DNA of 18,644 nucleotides, taken from positions 1 to 18,644 of the forward strand of contig DJNB01000157.1 in the NCBI GenBank assembly GCA_002435545.1. Direction: 5' to 3'. The stretch comes from Lachnoclostridium sp. UBA6475 (GTDB lineage Bacteria; Bacillota; Clostridia; Lachnospirales; Lachnospiraceae). The notes beneath the pieces are model-generated. The model did no database searches. It saw only the letters and a list, made by a program, of their open reading frames with translations, and was not told the origin of the DNA. A program made the position numbers and the translations under genes. Every line of letters starts with the position of its first letter. Positions within the stretch are counted from its first letter, which is position 1. Below are positions 1 through 11,300 of the stretch, piece after piece.

Positions 1-1337
1 TGAAAAATGGAAATGCACTGTTGACCCTTTATAACGAAGATTATTCCTGGAACGACATCAATGCACTGGCTGCGGGTATGCGAAGCAGTCTGGCAGAGAT
101 TGAGGATGAAGAAAAAGACAATGTTATTAAGGACTTTATCGCGGATCAGATCCGGAAATATTATTACATTGGCGCAAGCGTGGAAGAAAAAGGCAAGGCT
201 TGGAAATGGAACAGCGGAAGTGAAATGAGTTACACCAATTGGGAGATAAATCAGCCGGATTGTGCCGGAGATAGTGAATTTTATCTTGGTGTGACGCAGT
301 CAAATGGCAAATGGAACGATATGCCTTCCTATTTTAATGATGGCGGATTTATCGTTGAGACTCCATTGGATATGAAAGCGGACGCAGAACTCGAATGCGA
401 TGGAAAAATAGTCAAATTTTTCAAGGCATCGCTTCCTTATAAAGTGGCGCAGAGATTTTGTGAAGAAAATGGCGGATCGCTTGTAAAAATTGATTCGCAG
501 GAGAAAAATGATGCCATTGCCAAAAAAGTAGCCGAAATCGACGAATGGACATTTTTCATCGGTGCGACAGATGAAAAAGAAGAAGGAACGTTTGTATGGC
601 AGGATGGAAGTCCTCTGACTTACCAGAACTGGGCGGCTAACGAGCCGAATAATGATGCGGTATGCGGCGAAGAAGATTATGTACAGATGTATCGGGATGG
701 AACGTGGAACGATCTTCACGGCTGGAGAAATATGGTTGGATTTATCGGCGAATTTGACAAAGAACCGGATCCGACACCGACGCCGACGGCGGGACCACAG
801 GAAACAAAGGCACCACAGGAAAGTGCGGGACCACAAGAAACAAAGGCACCACAGGAAACAAAGGCTCCACAAGCAACGAAAACGCCACAGAACACGAGTG
901 GTTCTCAGGCGACAGCAAAACCACAGCAGACAAAACGGCCACAGACAACTTCCGGTACGCAGACAAACAAGACTTCAAATAGTTCATATGCCGGAAATTC
1001 ATCTTCGGGAAGCAGTTATAAAACCGGTTCCACATACAAGAAAGTGACACCGAAGCGGGTAACCGGAGTAAAAGTGAAGAAAACCGATACAAACGAGTGG
1101 AAAATTTCTTGGAAGAGAGTCAAAAAAGCCGATCATTATCAGGTGAAATTGGCGAGAAACCGTGCTTTTACAAAGGGGAAGAAACAGGCTGACCGTTATT
1201 CTACCGCAGGCTATTTCCGGAACTTAAAGAAAAAGAAAACATATTATATTAAAGTGCGGGCTGTGTATTATAACTATAATAATGCGACGTATTATTATGG
1301 GAAATGGAGCAGGATTAAGAAAACAAAGATAAAGTAA
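1..1337 (+). CDS. Tandem C-type lectin domain surface protein (5' truncated by window)
   Basis: The reading frame is open to the left edge, so the true start and signal peptide lie upstream. The TTG at 21 falls inside the first domain and is not a credible start. Two C-type lectin-like domains are visible. The first (bases 1 to about 360) carries YTNW, QPD (252-260) and WND (312-320). The second (about 400-760) carries EPN (642-650) and WND (705-713). In animal C-type lectins QPD goes with galactose-type and EPN with mannose-type Ca2+-dependent binding, so sugar binding is plausible but inferred. The canonical disulfide cysteines are mostly missing: the second domain keeps two (FCEENGG and VCGEED). 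A linker of PQETKA/PQ-type repeats (about 770-1040) follows, then a lysine- and tyrosine-rich fibronectin III-like domain (ISWKRVKKADHYQV ... YYIKVRAVYY) up to the stop. There is no LPXTG motif or C-terminal membrane segment. It is probably secreted and surface-retained, with adhesion or glycan binding the likely role. Confidence 0.88.
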   Translation, partial: KNGNALLTLYNEDYSWNDINALAAGMRSSLAEIEDEEKDNVIKDFIADQIRKYYYIGASVEEKGKAWKWNSGSEMSYTNWEINQPDCAGDSEFYLGVTQSNGKWNDMPSYFNDGGFIVETPLDMKADAELECDGKIVKFFKASLPYKVAQRFCEENGGSLVKIDSQEKNDAIAKKVAEIDEWTFFIGATDEKEEGTFVWQDGSPLTYQNWAANEPNNDAVCGEEDYVQMYRDGTWNDLHGWRNMVGFIGEFDKEPDPTPTPTAGPQETKAPQESAGPQETKAPQETKAPQATKTPQNTSGSQATAKPQQTKRPQTTSGTQTNKTSNSSYAGNSSSGSSYKTGSTYKKVTPKRVTGVKVKKTDTNEWKISWKRVKKADHYQVKLARNRAFTKGKKQADRYSTAGYFRNLKKKKTYYIKVRAVYYNYNNATYYYGKWSRIKKTKIK

Positions 1338-1357
1338 ATGTGTGCTAAAAAGAGAAG

Positions 1358-1407
1358 ACCGTCAAATGGATTCACTTTAAGGTGAATCTGTTTGGCGGTT
1401 GTTTTTT
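1358..1407 (+). terminator. Rho-independent terminator of the lectin gene
   Basis: An 18-bp stem (1358-1375 with 1382-1399) closes on a six-base loop. Three pairs are G-U and the rest are Watson-Crick. The stem is followed by a T-rich tail (TTGTTTTTT). It lies 21 bases after the lectin stop codon. The convergent LytTR gene ends at 1439, and on that strand the hairpin is followed by a short run of T (rc of aaaaa near 1346-1351), so weak use in the other direction is possible. Confidence 0.9.
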
Positions 1408-1438
1408 ATGCACCTATATCTGCATCCGTTTCCCTTTT

Positions 1439-2155
1439 TCAAATCTCTGCCGAACCGGCGGAGAAATCTACAAATGCAGACATAATACTCAGATAATTTT
1501 TCTTGCTGATCGGAATTGATTTTCCGGTGGAAAGCGCGATTTCATAGCGTGCAATCTTAGTGATGTGCGCCATATTGACCAGGTAACTTTTGTGAGCACG
1601 GATAAAATCGCACATCGGAAGGTCTTCTTCAATTCTTTTTAAGGTGCCTGAAAAGGTGTGACCTTCTCCGTTGCTTAAATGAACCGAAAGATTATGGCCA
1701 TAGACTTCAAAATACAAAATGTCAGATATTGGAAGAGCGAGGATGCCTTCGCGGGATTTGATATAAAAGCTTAGTTCCTTATGTTTTTGGAAAAAGCGTT
1801 CCAAGGCCTCTTCTAATTTATCCATCTTATCTGATTTAATGAGATAATGCAGCGGCGAGACATCAAAACTTTCCAGAGCGTAATCGCTGCTGGAACTTAA
1901 AAATACGATATCGGAGTCTGCATTAAAAGAACGAAGCGTGCGTGCCGTTTTAATGCCCGTTGTATCGGCAAATACAATATCCAAAAAAAGAAGATCAAAG
2001 GAGTTACCGGTTTCATAATAGGAAATAAGTTCGGCAGGATTATCGAAAATAACAAGTTCAAAATTGATATTGCGTTTATGTAGACTGGAAATTAAAGCCT
2101 CTTTTAATTGAGAGGAAAAATGTGCATCATCATCGCAAATTGCTAACTTATACAT
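1439..2155 (-). CDS. LytTR-family response regulator (AgrA/ComE type)
   Basis: This is a 238-residue cytoplasmic transcription regulator. The receiver domain (residues 1-120) shows the acidic cluster DDD (8-10), the phospho-acceptor Asp59 in LLFLDIVF, a Ser near 87 (FLSSSSD) and the conserved Lys107 in YLIKSDK, so it should be phosphorylatable. A LytTR DNA-binding domain follows (about 128-232), with the signature FIRAHKSYLVN and the ISKKNY end. Proteins of this family normally bind direct repeats upstream of their targets after phosphorylation by an HPK10-type histidine kinase. No kinase gene is present in the window, so it is an orphan here. The start is well supported: AAGGAGGT (2161-2168) lies 5 bases upstream of the ATG at 2155. 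It is convergent with the lectin gene and divergent from the giant surface-protein gene, which makes the latter the first candidate target. I could not find clear LytTR direct repeats in the 175-base divergent region. Confidence 0.95.
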   Translation of the reverse strand: MYKLAICDDDAHFSSQLKEALISSLHKRNINFELVIFDNPAELISYYETGNSFDLLFLDIVFADTTGIKTARTLRSFNADSDIVFLSSSSDYALESFDVSPLHYLIKSDKMDKLEEALERFFQKHKELSFYIKSREGILALPISDILYFEVYGHNLSVHLSNGEGHTFSGTLKRIEEDLPMCDFIRAHKSYLVNMAHITKIARYEIALSTGKSIPISKKNYLSIMSAFVDFSAGSAEI

Positions 2156-2184
2156 AGGTAACCTCCTTCCTTATATTAATATTA

Positions 2185-2213
2185 AGTATACGGAAAATTT
2201 ATAAAAATGTCAA
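2185..2213 (-). promoter_or_regulatory. Sigma-A-type promoter of the LytTR regulator
   Basis: On the minus strand a perfect -35 TTGACA (2213-2208) is followed by a 17-base spacer and -10 TATACT (2190-2185). The predicted start is near 2178, about 23 bases before the ATG. Just upstream of the -35 is an A/T-tract inverted repeat, AATTTTTT-TTAT-AAAAAATT (2212-2231), which could act as an UP-like element. This is the closest match to consensus in the window and suggests substantial constitutive expression of the regulator. Confidence 0.72.
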
Positions 2214-2269
2214 TTTTTTTTATAAAAAATTCCCACTTGTGTAATATAGGGGGAGTTTATGTATATGAC

Positions 2270-2298
2270 AAGACAAAAAATGGATTTTATGGTATAAA
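2270..2298 (+). promoter_or_regulatory. Probable extended -10 promoter of the giant surface-protein gene
   Basis: TGGTATAAA (2290-2298) matches an extended -10 (TGn plus TATAAA). The -35 is poor (AAGACA, 2270-2275, 17-base spacing). A weak -35 with an extended -10 is typical of activator-dependent promoters, which fits control by the divergent LytTR regulator, but that link is inference. The leader to the ATG would be about 30 bases, too short for a riboswitch. Confidence 0.5.
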
Positions 2299-2321
2299 GT
2301 AAAGTAGGATAACTAAAAATA

Positions 2322-2339
2322 AAGGAGGTAATGCGTATG
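2322..2339 (+). promoter_or_regulatory. Ribosome binding site deciding the start of the giant gene
   Basis: AAGGAGGT (2322-2329) is followed by two in-frame ATGs. The first (2331) is only 1-2 bases away, too close for normal initiation. The second (2337) has 7 bases of spacing and begins MKHLKHLRKRLL, a normal signal peptide n-region. The start is therefore set at 2337. Confidence 0.75.
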
Positions 2340-5300
2340 AAACATTTAAAACATTTGCGGAAGCGTTTGTTGGCGGTTTTCCTCGCCGGTGTCATGATCG
2401 TGACCAGTGTGGGAACATCGTCTTATGCGTATGAAGCAGAAAAAAAGGGAAATTTATCTGTGCCGGGAAATGACGGGAAAACCGTCGAAGAAGAGGAGTC
2501 CTGGGAAGAAAAATTTCCAAATGGAACATTTGCTTTTAAGAATGATTCCGTGACGATAGAAGAAGGAAAAAATGCCGAGGAGAAGAAAATTACGATCTAT
2601 CGGCTTGGCGGGACGAAAGGAAAAGCTACGGCAAAGGTTGCGATTGCACCGGCGGTGGCTGCTTTAGATGAAGAAGAGAAAGAGTTAACATATGCCAATG
2701 CTGCATCGAACAAGGATTATACCGTAAAGGTAGAAAATCCGATCGGATCCGACGGGACGATCGGAAAAGAGCAGATAAGCAGCTCTTATGATGTAGCAGC
2801 TGACAAAGAGGATGATAAAGTAACATTATCTCTCAAAGGGGTAAAGGGAGAGTACATCCGGTATTTTTGGCATGTGAAAAAGGATGGAGCCTGGGAAGCG
2901 GCTGCAGACGGGGAGAAAGAGACATTGACCGTAAGCAGCAAAGAATTTGACGAGAACGAGTATATCTGTGTGGTGGAGGCAGATTATAAACTCAGTTTGT
3001 CAAAGGCGACCGGGGAAGAGAGTTCACAGAAATTGTGGATCAATGTCAACAGCCGTCATATTACAAATGAAGAAGCATACGCAAAAGGAAGTTATACAGA
3101 GGTAACACTTGACAAAGAGATGCCATTTAAGACAAGTTTCCTGCAGGTAGACTTTGAAGATGGTGAATGGGTAAAAGATATCATTGTCAAAGCGATAGAT
3201 GATGAGGAACATGAAGCAGAGGAACTGGCATCTTTTACCATTTATGAAGTGGAAGGGGCAGCATTTACAGAATCTGCCAACCGCTTGTCAATGTGTATCA
3301 GGGATGACGAGGAAAAACTCGAAAGCACAATGGGATTTGCACTCAGCGAGGTGAGAGTTGATAAGAGTACAGGAAAAGCTAAGATTAAATTAACCAGAAC
3401 AGGAGCGACACAGTACGTTTCATCCGTAGATTACAAGACGGTGGATGGAAGTGCAAAAGCAGGAGAGGATTATGCAAAAGCTGCCTCTACGGCAAGTTTC
3501 AGTGGTGGTATTGAAAGTACGGAGATTGAGATTGATCTTCTGAATGACAATAAAAAGTCGGAAGAAGACAAATATTTTACGATTGAACTGAGCAATGCCA
3601 AGGGCGGCAGCATCAAAGAAGATGCACAGAAGATCCGGGTGAATCTGTTTAACACAGATACAGCGGATAAGGACAATCTGGCAACTGCTTCGAAGAGCAA
3701 AGAAGCGAAAGATGCCTCGGCGCGTGTCAAAGAAAGTGATAAGGCAATCACGGAAAATGACAGCAAAGAAGTAAAAGCAAAAGCGGTTAAAAATGGGGAC
3801 AAAGAAGTATCTTATGAAAAAGCGGATAAAGGGGAGATGTCCGCACAGGCAGCCGGAGATTACTCTTACAGTATCAGCACGGCAAAATTGAAGAGCAGCT
3901 GGAAAAAGACCTGTCTGCTTGGGGATGATACGTATCCGGTAAGAGATATCAATGGCAATACAAAGAGCAGCAGCGGTGATATTTTAAATGATAAATACCG
4001 CACCAATACGTATGTCAAGATAGACGATATGCAGAATATGTTTAGTACTATGGCAGGATCTTTCTGGGCAAAGACCAGTTATAGCCTGTTTTGGGCCAGA
4101 GAATATTACAGCGGCCTGGTAGTAGGAATCGGCGATTACAATTTTGCCTCTCAGAAGACAGAGTATACGGTTGACAGTGGCGATGGTCATATGAAAAACC
4201 GTTTGAATTCCGAATTGCAGAAAGCAGCCTATGGCATCTTTTCCAGATTTGGAAATGGAGACGAAACAAAGAGTTTTTCGGTAAATATTGACAATATTGC
4301 GGATGCGAAAGACAATAACTATCTGGTGTTTAAGTCGGCTGTGTCAAAACGTGGAGACACGGTACGTGGCCGTGAGACCAGAGTAAGCGATTTTAGTGTT
4401 GCGATGCGGCGCCGTTGGCTGGAAAAAAAGACCACGTTAAATATCAGTACCGGTGACAGTGCCGATAAAACCCGTATGGATCGCTGCTCCGACGGCAATG
4501 TGCAGGCGGTTAAAGACGGATTGAAGCCGACCATTACCGTTGAAAAAGGTGGATTCTATGCGGATGGACAATTTTACTTTGGAACAGAATTGAAAGTAAA
4601 AGAGTCCGAAAAACTGGGTGTTTACAAACTGGATAAGGTGACATTAAAAGAAGGAAGCCGCAATATCACTGTGAATGACAATGTTTCCGGCGGTTCTGCG
4701 ACCGTGAAGTATTCCGATAACGGAAGACGTATGTCTGCTACGGCAGATTATACGTTGAACTGCGAATACAACCGTTATCAGAGTCTGCTTATTAACTGCG
4801 ATTCTTCCATGACAGAAAAAGACGATGAGGCGGCTAAGCAGAAGAAATTAGAAAACATTAAGAAAAACATAAAAGTCAACGGAAGTTCTGTTACTTTTGA
4901 AACAGATACAAAGACATATGAACATAAGTTAGCCAAGATAAAGAATTACAACAAGATCAATTTTGGCTTAAACGATGGTACAAAGATTCTTTATGCCAAT
5001 AAAGTGTATGAAGGAAATGCGGATATTCCGATCGCAGATGAGGATATTGTATCCAATACGATTACATTTTCTGTATACACACCGGATTCGGTCAGTGTAG
5101 TCAGAGATCCGAAAATAACAGCAGAAAAAATGGTATCTATCTACGAAGATAAAGATAAGGATGGACAATATACGGAAGCAGATGGTATCGAACCGCTTAA
5201 GATCCTGCGCGCCGGAGAACCATATCAGATTACAGATTTTGGAGAAAATGTTGTGATCAAAGTGGATTATGCCGTGACACCTGCCTCGTTAAATGTTCCG

Positions 5301-8300
5301 CCGGGAGCCAAAGGAGATGAGACGTTTCAGGTGGTTCCGGGATTTGTAACCACACAGACGTCGGAAGAGCAGAAAAAGAATATGACGGAAGAGGAGAAAT
5401 CCTACCGTGATATCAAGTCCAAGGATGGAAAGGTCAAAATGTACGGTGCGGTATCGAGCGGAACCGTATCCTTCCTGTCCGGTTATGATGCAAGTCCGGC
5501 GGTGATGAATACAACAACGAATAAATATGAATGGACACCGAACTGGAAGGGAAATCTGCGCAACGATTATAAAAATCCGACGAAGATTAAAGTATATGAA
5601 ACGAAGATGCCGAACGGATTTGTTGCAGCGAAGACAGAAGACCAGATCAATGGCTACCTTGGCTGTCTGCACGGAAATGAGACGTATTATATTACTTCCC
5701 GTGTGACAACCGGCGGCGAAGAAAAGATAACTTCGACAAAACGCGGTGGTTTCTATACGGTTCCGGAGCCGGCAGCACAGGCTTTTGAATCGCAGGATAC
5801 TTCGCCGGCAGAGGCGCCGGCAGACGACAAGGGAACTACGGCAAATCAGCCAAGTATTGCAAATACGTCACCGGGAATCGATCTGCCGGGACTTAATATC
5901 GGTGCCGGTTTTGGTTCCTTTATGATAGACGACGATGAAATCGGGTTTTCCGTGGGAACTCCGATCTTTGGTGCAAGCAAAGAGGGAAGCAGTGAAACGG
6001 AAAAAGATGTCATGGGTGCAAGTGGCTTGAAGGAAATGAAGGAAGCCATGTCAAGCCCAAGCGATAACATTTTCAAGCAATTGAAAAAACAGGCTGGTAA
6101 ATCCGATGGTCAGGGAAATAACGGAAGCCCGGCAAGTGCATCCCCGATGAAAGACAAAGCAAGCATTGATTTTGCAGTCAATATGTCTTTTGTATGGAAA
6201 TACAGCAAGCTGACCGGTAAGTATGAATTTTCTTCCGCGATGATCGCACTTGCTATCGAGGGCAGTATCCGGCTGCAGTATCGTTTCCAGACATGCCCAA
6301 TCTTCTATGTATATGTACAGGTTGGTATGGGACTTGAAGCGCAGACCGGAATCGAACTTGAGAAAAAGGAAGTAAAGAATTCAGATGGAACGACCACGAT
6401 CCAAAATGACGTTTCATTTGCAGGATTAAAATTAAATCCAAAACTATACGTGGAAGCCGGTGCTGGTGTCGGTGTTGATCTGGCGAAACTGGAAATATAT
6501 GTAAAAGTATCCGTTTCCTTTGCGTTCACGATCAATAAAGATACGCAGGTAGATGAATTTATTACCTCTGCCGCGGTGGGATTCCGCGTGGTATTCTTAT
6601 TCTTCTCCTATGAGATGGATGTTGTCGGATGTAAAGCGGGATTTGACCGGGAACGAGAGGAAGAAAACAAAGATCCATGGTTCTTCTCCTGGCAGGTTGC
6701 CGGGCGTGAGATGGGAGGAACCGAGGAAAAGGTTGACAGCGATGTGGCAGGAGCTACGGTAACGGTTTCCAAGCCGCAAAACTACTTCCGACTGCAGAAT
6801 ATCAATTCTTCGGATGATAATGCCGCCCAGGATGACATGTCCGCACAGGCATATGACAGCGGTATCGATGAATTCCAGGTAAGCGGATACGGTAACAACG
6901 CATCGGCAGTAGAACTGGGAAGCGGTTTTAACAGTGCATCGGATTATAAACTGCTGACGGTAGGAGATACGAACTATGTACTGTATACCATAAGCCGCCC
7001 GGGAAAAAATCATATCGTGAATGGCACCCAGCTTGTACTGTCCAAACTTTCCACAACGAGTACCGGAGTTGGGGGAGAAGAAGGAACAGAGGCGATGGGA
7101 CTTGTCAATCCGGTGGATGAAACTTCAGAGCAAAAGTATATTGTAGTAGATATTAAAAACGGCAAAGTAGAAAGTACCGGGGATCTGGATTTCGATGCTG
7201 TCGTAGAAGGCAGCAAGATCAAAGTGACCTGGACGTCTTATAATGAAGAGGCAGAGAAGAGCATTCCGGAAGAATGGACAGCGGATGAACAGCTGAAAGC
7301 GGCAAGTAAGCTGATGGATGTGAAAACGGCAGAATTTGACACAGCAGACACTGCATCGTCGACAGGATTTACAAATGCCGTGGTTCTTAGAGAAGGATAT
7401 GCAAATGGAACGACAACCGGTTATAGTTTCCTTCCTTCCGGATCAACATCGGATGTCCACATTTTTGCGGATACTGAAGCCTATACAGAAGACGAGCTGG
7501 CAGAACGTAAAAAAACGTATCAAGAGAAATACGATAAAGATGCCGAAGGAAACGACGCTGACGGCGAAAGCGGAACAGGAGATCCTTATGCAAGCGCCAA
7601 TTATCAGTATGCTTTGACAACAGATTATCTGTATGGTAAATATTCCAAACTCCATTATAGTGTAAAACAGGAGGATGGCACATACCAGACCTATGATCTG
7701 GAGCCGACAGATGAATGGAAAGCTCAGGGAACCCGTCTGGAAGATGTGCAGATCACGAAAGGCACAGGGGATGAATATTTCCTTTCCTATACGACAGAGC
7801 AGAAAGATACGTTTGACGATGAGTTTGTAAAGATTAAAAAGTTGTACGTACAGAAAGCAGCGATCGCAAACCAGGAGGTACCGGGTGAATCCGGAACCGG
7901 TACGGTAGAGAAAAAGGGAATGAAGTTTGATACCCCGGTTCTCTTGAAAACACTTGTCGATTATGACGACAGTGATGACAAAGATGGTGTGTACGTCGAC
8001 GGAAGTCTTGATGAAAAAGTAGAATCACCGAACTTCACAAACTTAAAATTCCTTAACGGAAAACTTACGGATTCTGACAAGAAAGAAACGTTCCTTATGT
8101 ACAGCATGAATGGAATTACGTATGTAATCAATGAGGAAAATCTTGGAAATGCATTAAATAGCACCACCAAAACGATCACGGTAAATACATTGTTTAAAGT
8201 GGATAAAGACCGTGGAAATTCACAGGCAGAAGCGACGATTGGCGTGGATGGAGATGGTAATATCTCTGCTGTATATACGCAGACCGTGCCAAATACGGTA

Positions 8301-11300
8301 AATAATGCGCTTTATGTGACCAAATACGATCCAGACGTGAAAACGTTTGGAGAAGCATTTATGCTTGCGATGAATCATATGCAGGTTTATGAAGATTCTG
8401 TATCGCAGCAGCTTACTTCCGAGGAGGCACAAGCAGCATTCTTCGATAAGGATAAAGGCGGCGGAGAAGATCAGTTTATCTTCAACAGTCCGCAGATCGC
8501 TCTTGGGAAAAAGACCGAAGAAAATGAACGTGGAACCTTGACGATTCTGACCAAAGGTACGATGACCAAGTTAAAGAAAGAGACAATGACTTTTGATGGT
8601 GAGGATTACACGGAATATGTTCCGGATGATAATGTCACCGCAACTTCAGGAATTTATGCGATCACGTATGGAATCGGCGAACAGAAGATCGGCGAAGCCT
8701 CCATCACGTTTGATTCCAATAATTTCGTAACAGGCGCAGAACTGAACGGAAGTGTTTCCTTCCGCAATACCGGTGATGCTGCGATCCGTGCCAGCAAGGC
8801 CAATCCGGCATATGTGACATTGAAAGCAGCCGGTAAAGGGGGAAGCGAAAGTGTAACACTTGCCGAGTGGGAAGTGACCGACAATATTCTTGCCGGACAG
8901 CAGGTGCAGACGGATGCCATCAAATGCAATGCGCTTCCTTCGAACATTGCCGGTGGATATATCTACTTTGAAGTACAGGAAGATCCGGAGTATTCGGAGA
9001 ACAGAAACATACTGAGTACCGTCAACGAAGAGGATGGCTCCGGTAGAATTGTCGTGGGAGAAAAGGCAGAACTTTCCATTGATGATGTAAAGATCACAGC
9101 CAGCGATTCTCTCGAAAGACAAAAAGTCAATGGTATTTCCTGTGTGCTTGCCGATGTGGAGATGACAGTCAGCAACCAAGGTGTAAAAGACGCTGATAAT
9201 GTTAAATTCGAGGTAAAACGAAGCGACGGAAAGACCGATGGCAGTGAAGATAAATATACTTCATTGGAAATAACAAGTGGAGATCTTATCGTGAGCGCTA
9301 ATGTGGACGCTGATGGTAAAAGGACAGCACTGTTAGGCAATGGAGATGGAAATTCGGTATTTGATTATCTTGGATATACAGATACCTCAGGTACGGTAAG
9401 TACCGGGAAAAAGATTGAGGCAGGAACGACACACACGATCAGTGGAAAAATGTATGTGCCGCTTACCGCGTTTGATCCGCAGGATTCGATCGGTGCAGCA
9501 AATCTGCAGTTTACGATGAAGAGCGGAGCAGAGGAATACGAAAAGAGAAATAATACTGCTTATGGTAAAGTAGTTCCGGCAACGCGATTTGACTGTCTGG
9601 AAAAAGTTTCATTGACAGTAGGAAATCCGGTTAACATTACGCTGAGTACACAGGCAGCAATGGATACGACGAAGCGAAGCAATATCACACTTACGGAGAT
9701 GAAGATCAACAAAGATGGAGAAGCCGAAGTGGCAGAGAATAAGCTTTTGCAGAGTGCAGCTTACAACGTGAAAACAGGTTACATTACAGTAACTGCACAA
9801 AAAGAAGGATCCGGTGTACTGCGAATTGCCGATACGACGACAGGTTCGTTTAAAGATATTACCTTTGATGCAACGTTATCCGGATGCAATATCCGGACTG
9901 ACAATCCGGTCTTTGAATTTAAGGATCAGACGGGAGGAACCAAGTGGCAGGATAAAGATATCGGTTCTGTAAAAGAAGGAACGGTACTGCCATATAACAG
10001 TGATATCTGTATCGGAGGAGAAGGAAACACATTTACCTTTACGACTTATGCAAGAAGCATTGATTTCTATTATGAAGGTGACATTGAAGTTTCCAGTAAT
10101 AACAGTTTTGGTTATGTGACAAAACAGTACCTTGACCGAAGTGGTGAGACGGTTGCCGGTGAGTACTTCAAACGGCATACCGTAGATTTCAAAAATACGG
10201 ATTTGAAAAAACACACGGTTACGGTAAAAGTAATCAGTGGAACGGCTTCTTTTGACCGTATGGTAGAATACTATGCGGATCGTGACAAAGGAGATACCGG
10301 ACGTGATGTACCGGACGATAAAGTGAATCCGGTCATTATACTTGGAAAGTCCCTTCCAACGAGTGGAACCAAATTCCAGCCGGGAACCGTATTGGAGATT
10401 CCGGTATATGCTTATGACGATGTGATGCTTAATTCTGTCAGCATTGGTGGAAATGGAGCCGATACACTCGTCAACAACCAATTTGCAAAAGGTACTTTGA
10501 AGATTAGGAAAAATGGTGCGTACCATATTATCGTGGAAGACAGTTCCGGTAATATCAAGCAGAGAACGATCAACATCGATAATTTTGAAGAGGAAGCGGA
10601 AAAGATTCAAGAGAAAACGGACAACTGGCCGGATGTGAAATTGAGTCTTGTAGATGAAACCGGAGCTGAGATCAAAGATTATACGACGGCCAATGCCTAT
10701 ATTGCCTATGATATCAAAGCCGATCAAAAGATCAAGAAGGTGGAGATCCAGAAAGTGGATATGGGCACGACGGACGCTAAACCACTGGGAGATGGCATTG
10801 AAGTAACAGGAGAGCCGACAACACTTTCCGCAATATATGACTCGGTAAATCTGTCAGAAAACGGATATTATCAGATGAAAGTTACAGATGCCGCAGACAA
10901 CACGACGACAGCGATTCTCTATGTCGAGTACTTGACGAAGGGGCCAAATGTATACCTTTATACAGCGGACGAGGTAGAAAACCAGTTGTTCTACTGTGTA
11001 GGGGATGAACAGAATGAGATTCCTTTGAAAGAAGCTGCTGTTTACAGCGGAAAAGTGACGGCATCCGTTGAGAACGGAACGATCCAGGTGACAGGAGAGA
11101 CACCGTTGATGAGGAAGCAGTACGATACACAGACGATGGACTCCGGAACGGTACCGCTTGATCCGTCGACCTCGACAAAAGTGTTTACCATTGCGGCACA
11201 GGATGTGACAGGCAAACTTACAACGCATGTTTATACGGATGAAACCTGTCTTAACACGCTGGTTGTAGGTAGTGCCGAGGATCTTGCCTATGGTGTAAAA

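Noticed and set aside
21..23. TTG as start codon of the first gene
   Set aside because: The frame is open upstream to the window edge, and the lectin fold already includes the residues before it.
2156..2330. LytTR-type direct repeats in the divergent region
   Set aside because: Looked for paired AgrA/ComE-like 9-mers near the giant gene's -35 and saw no convincing pair. Only A/T tracts and an 8-bp A/T palindrome are present.
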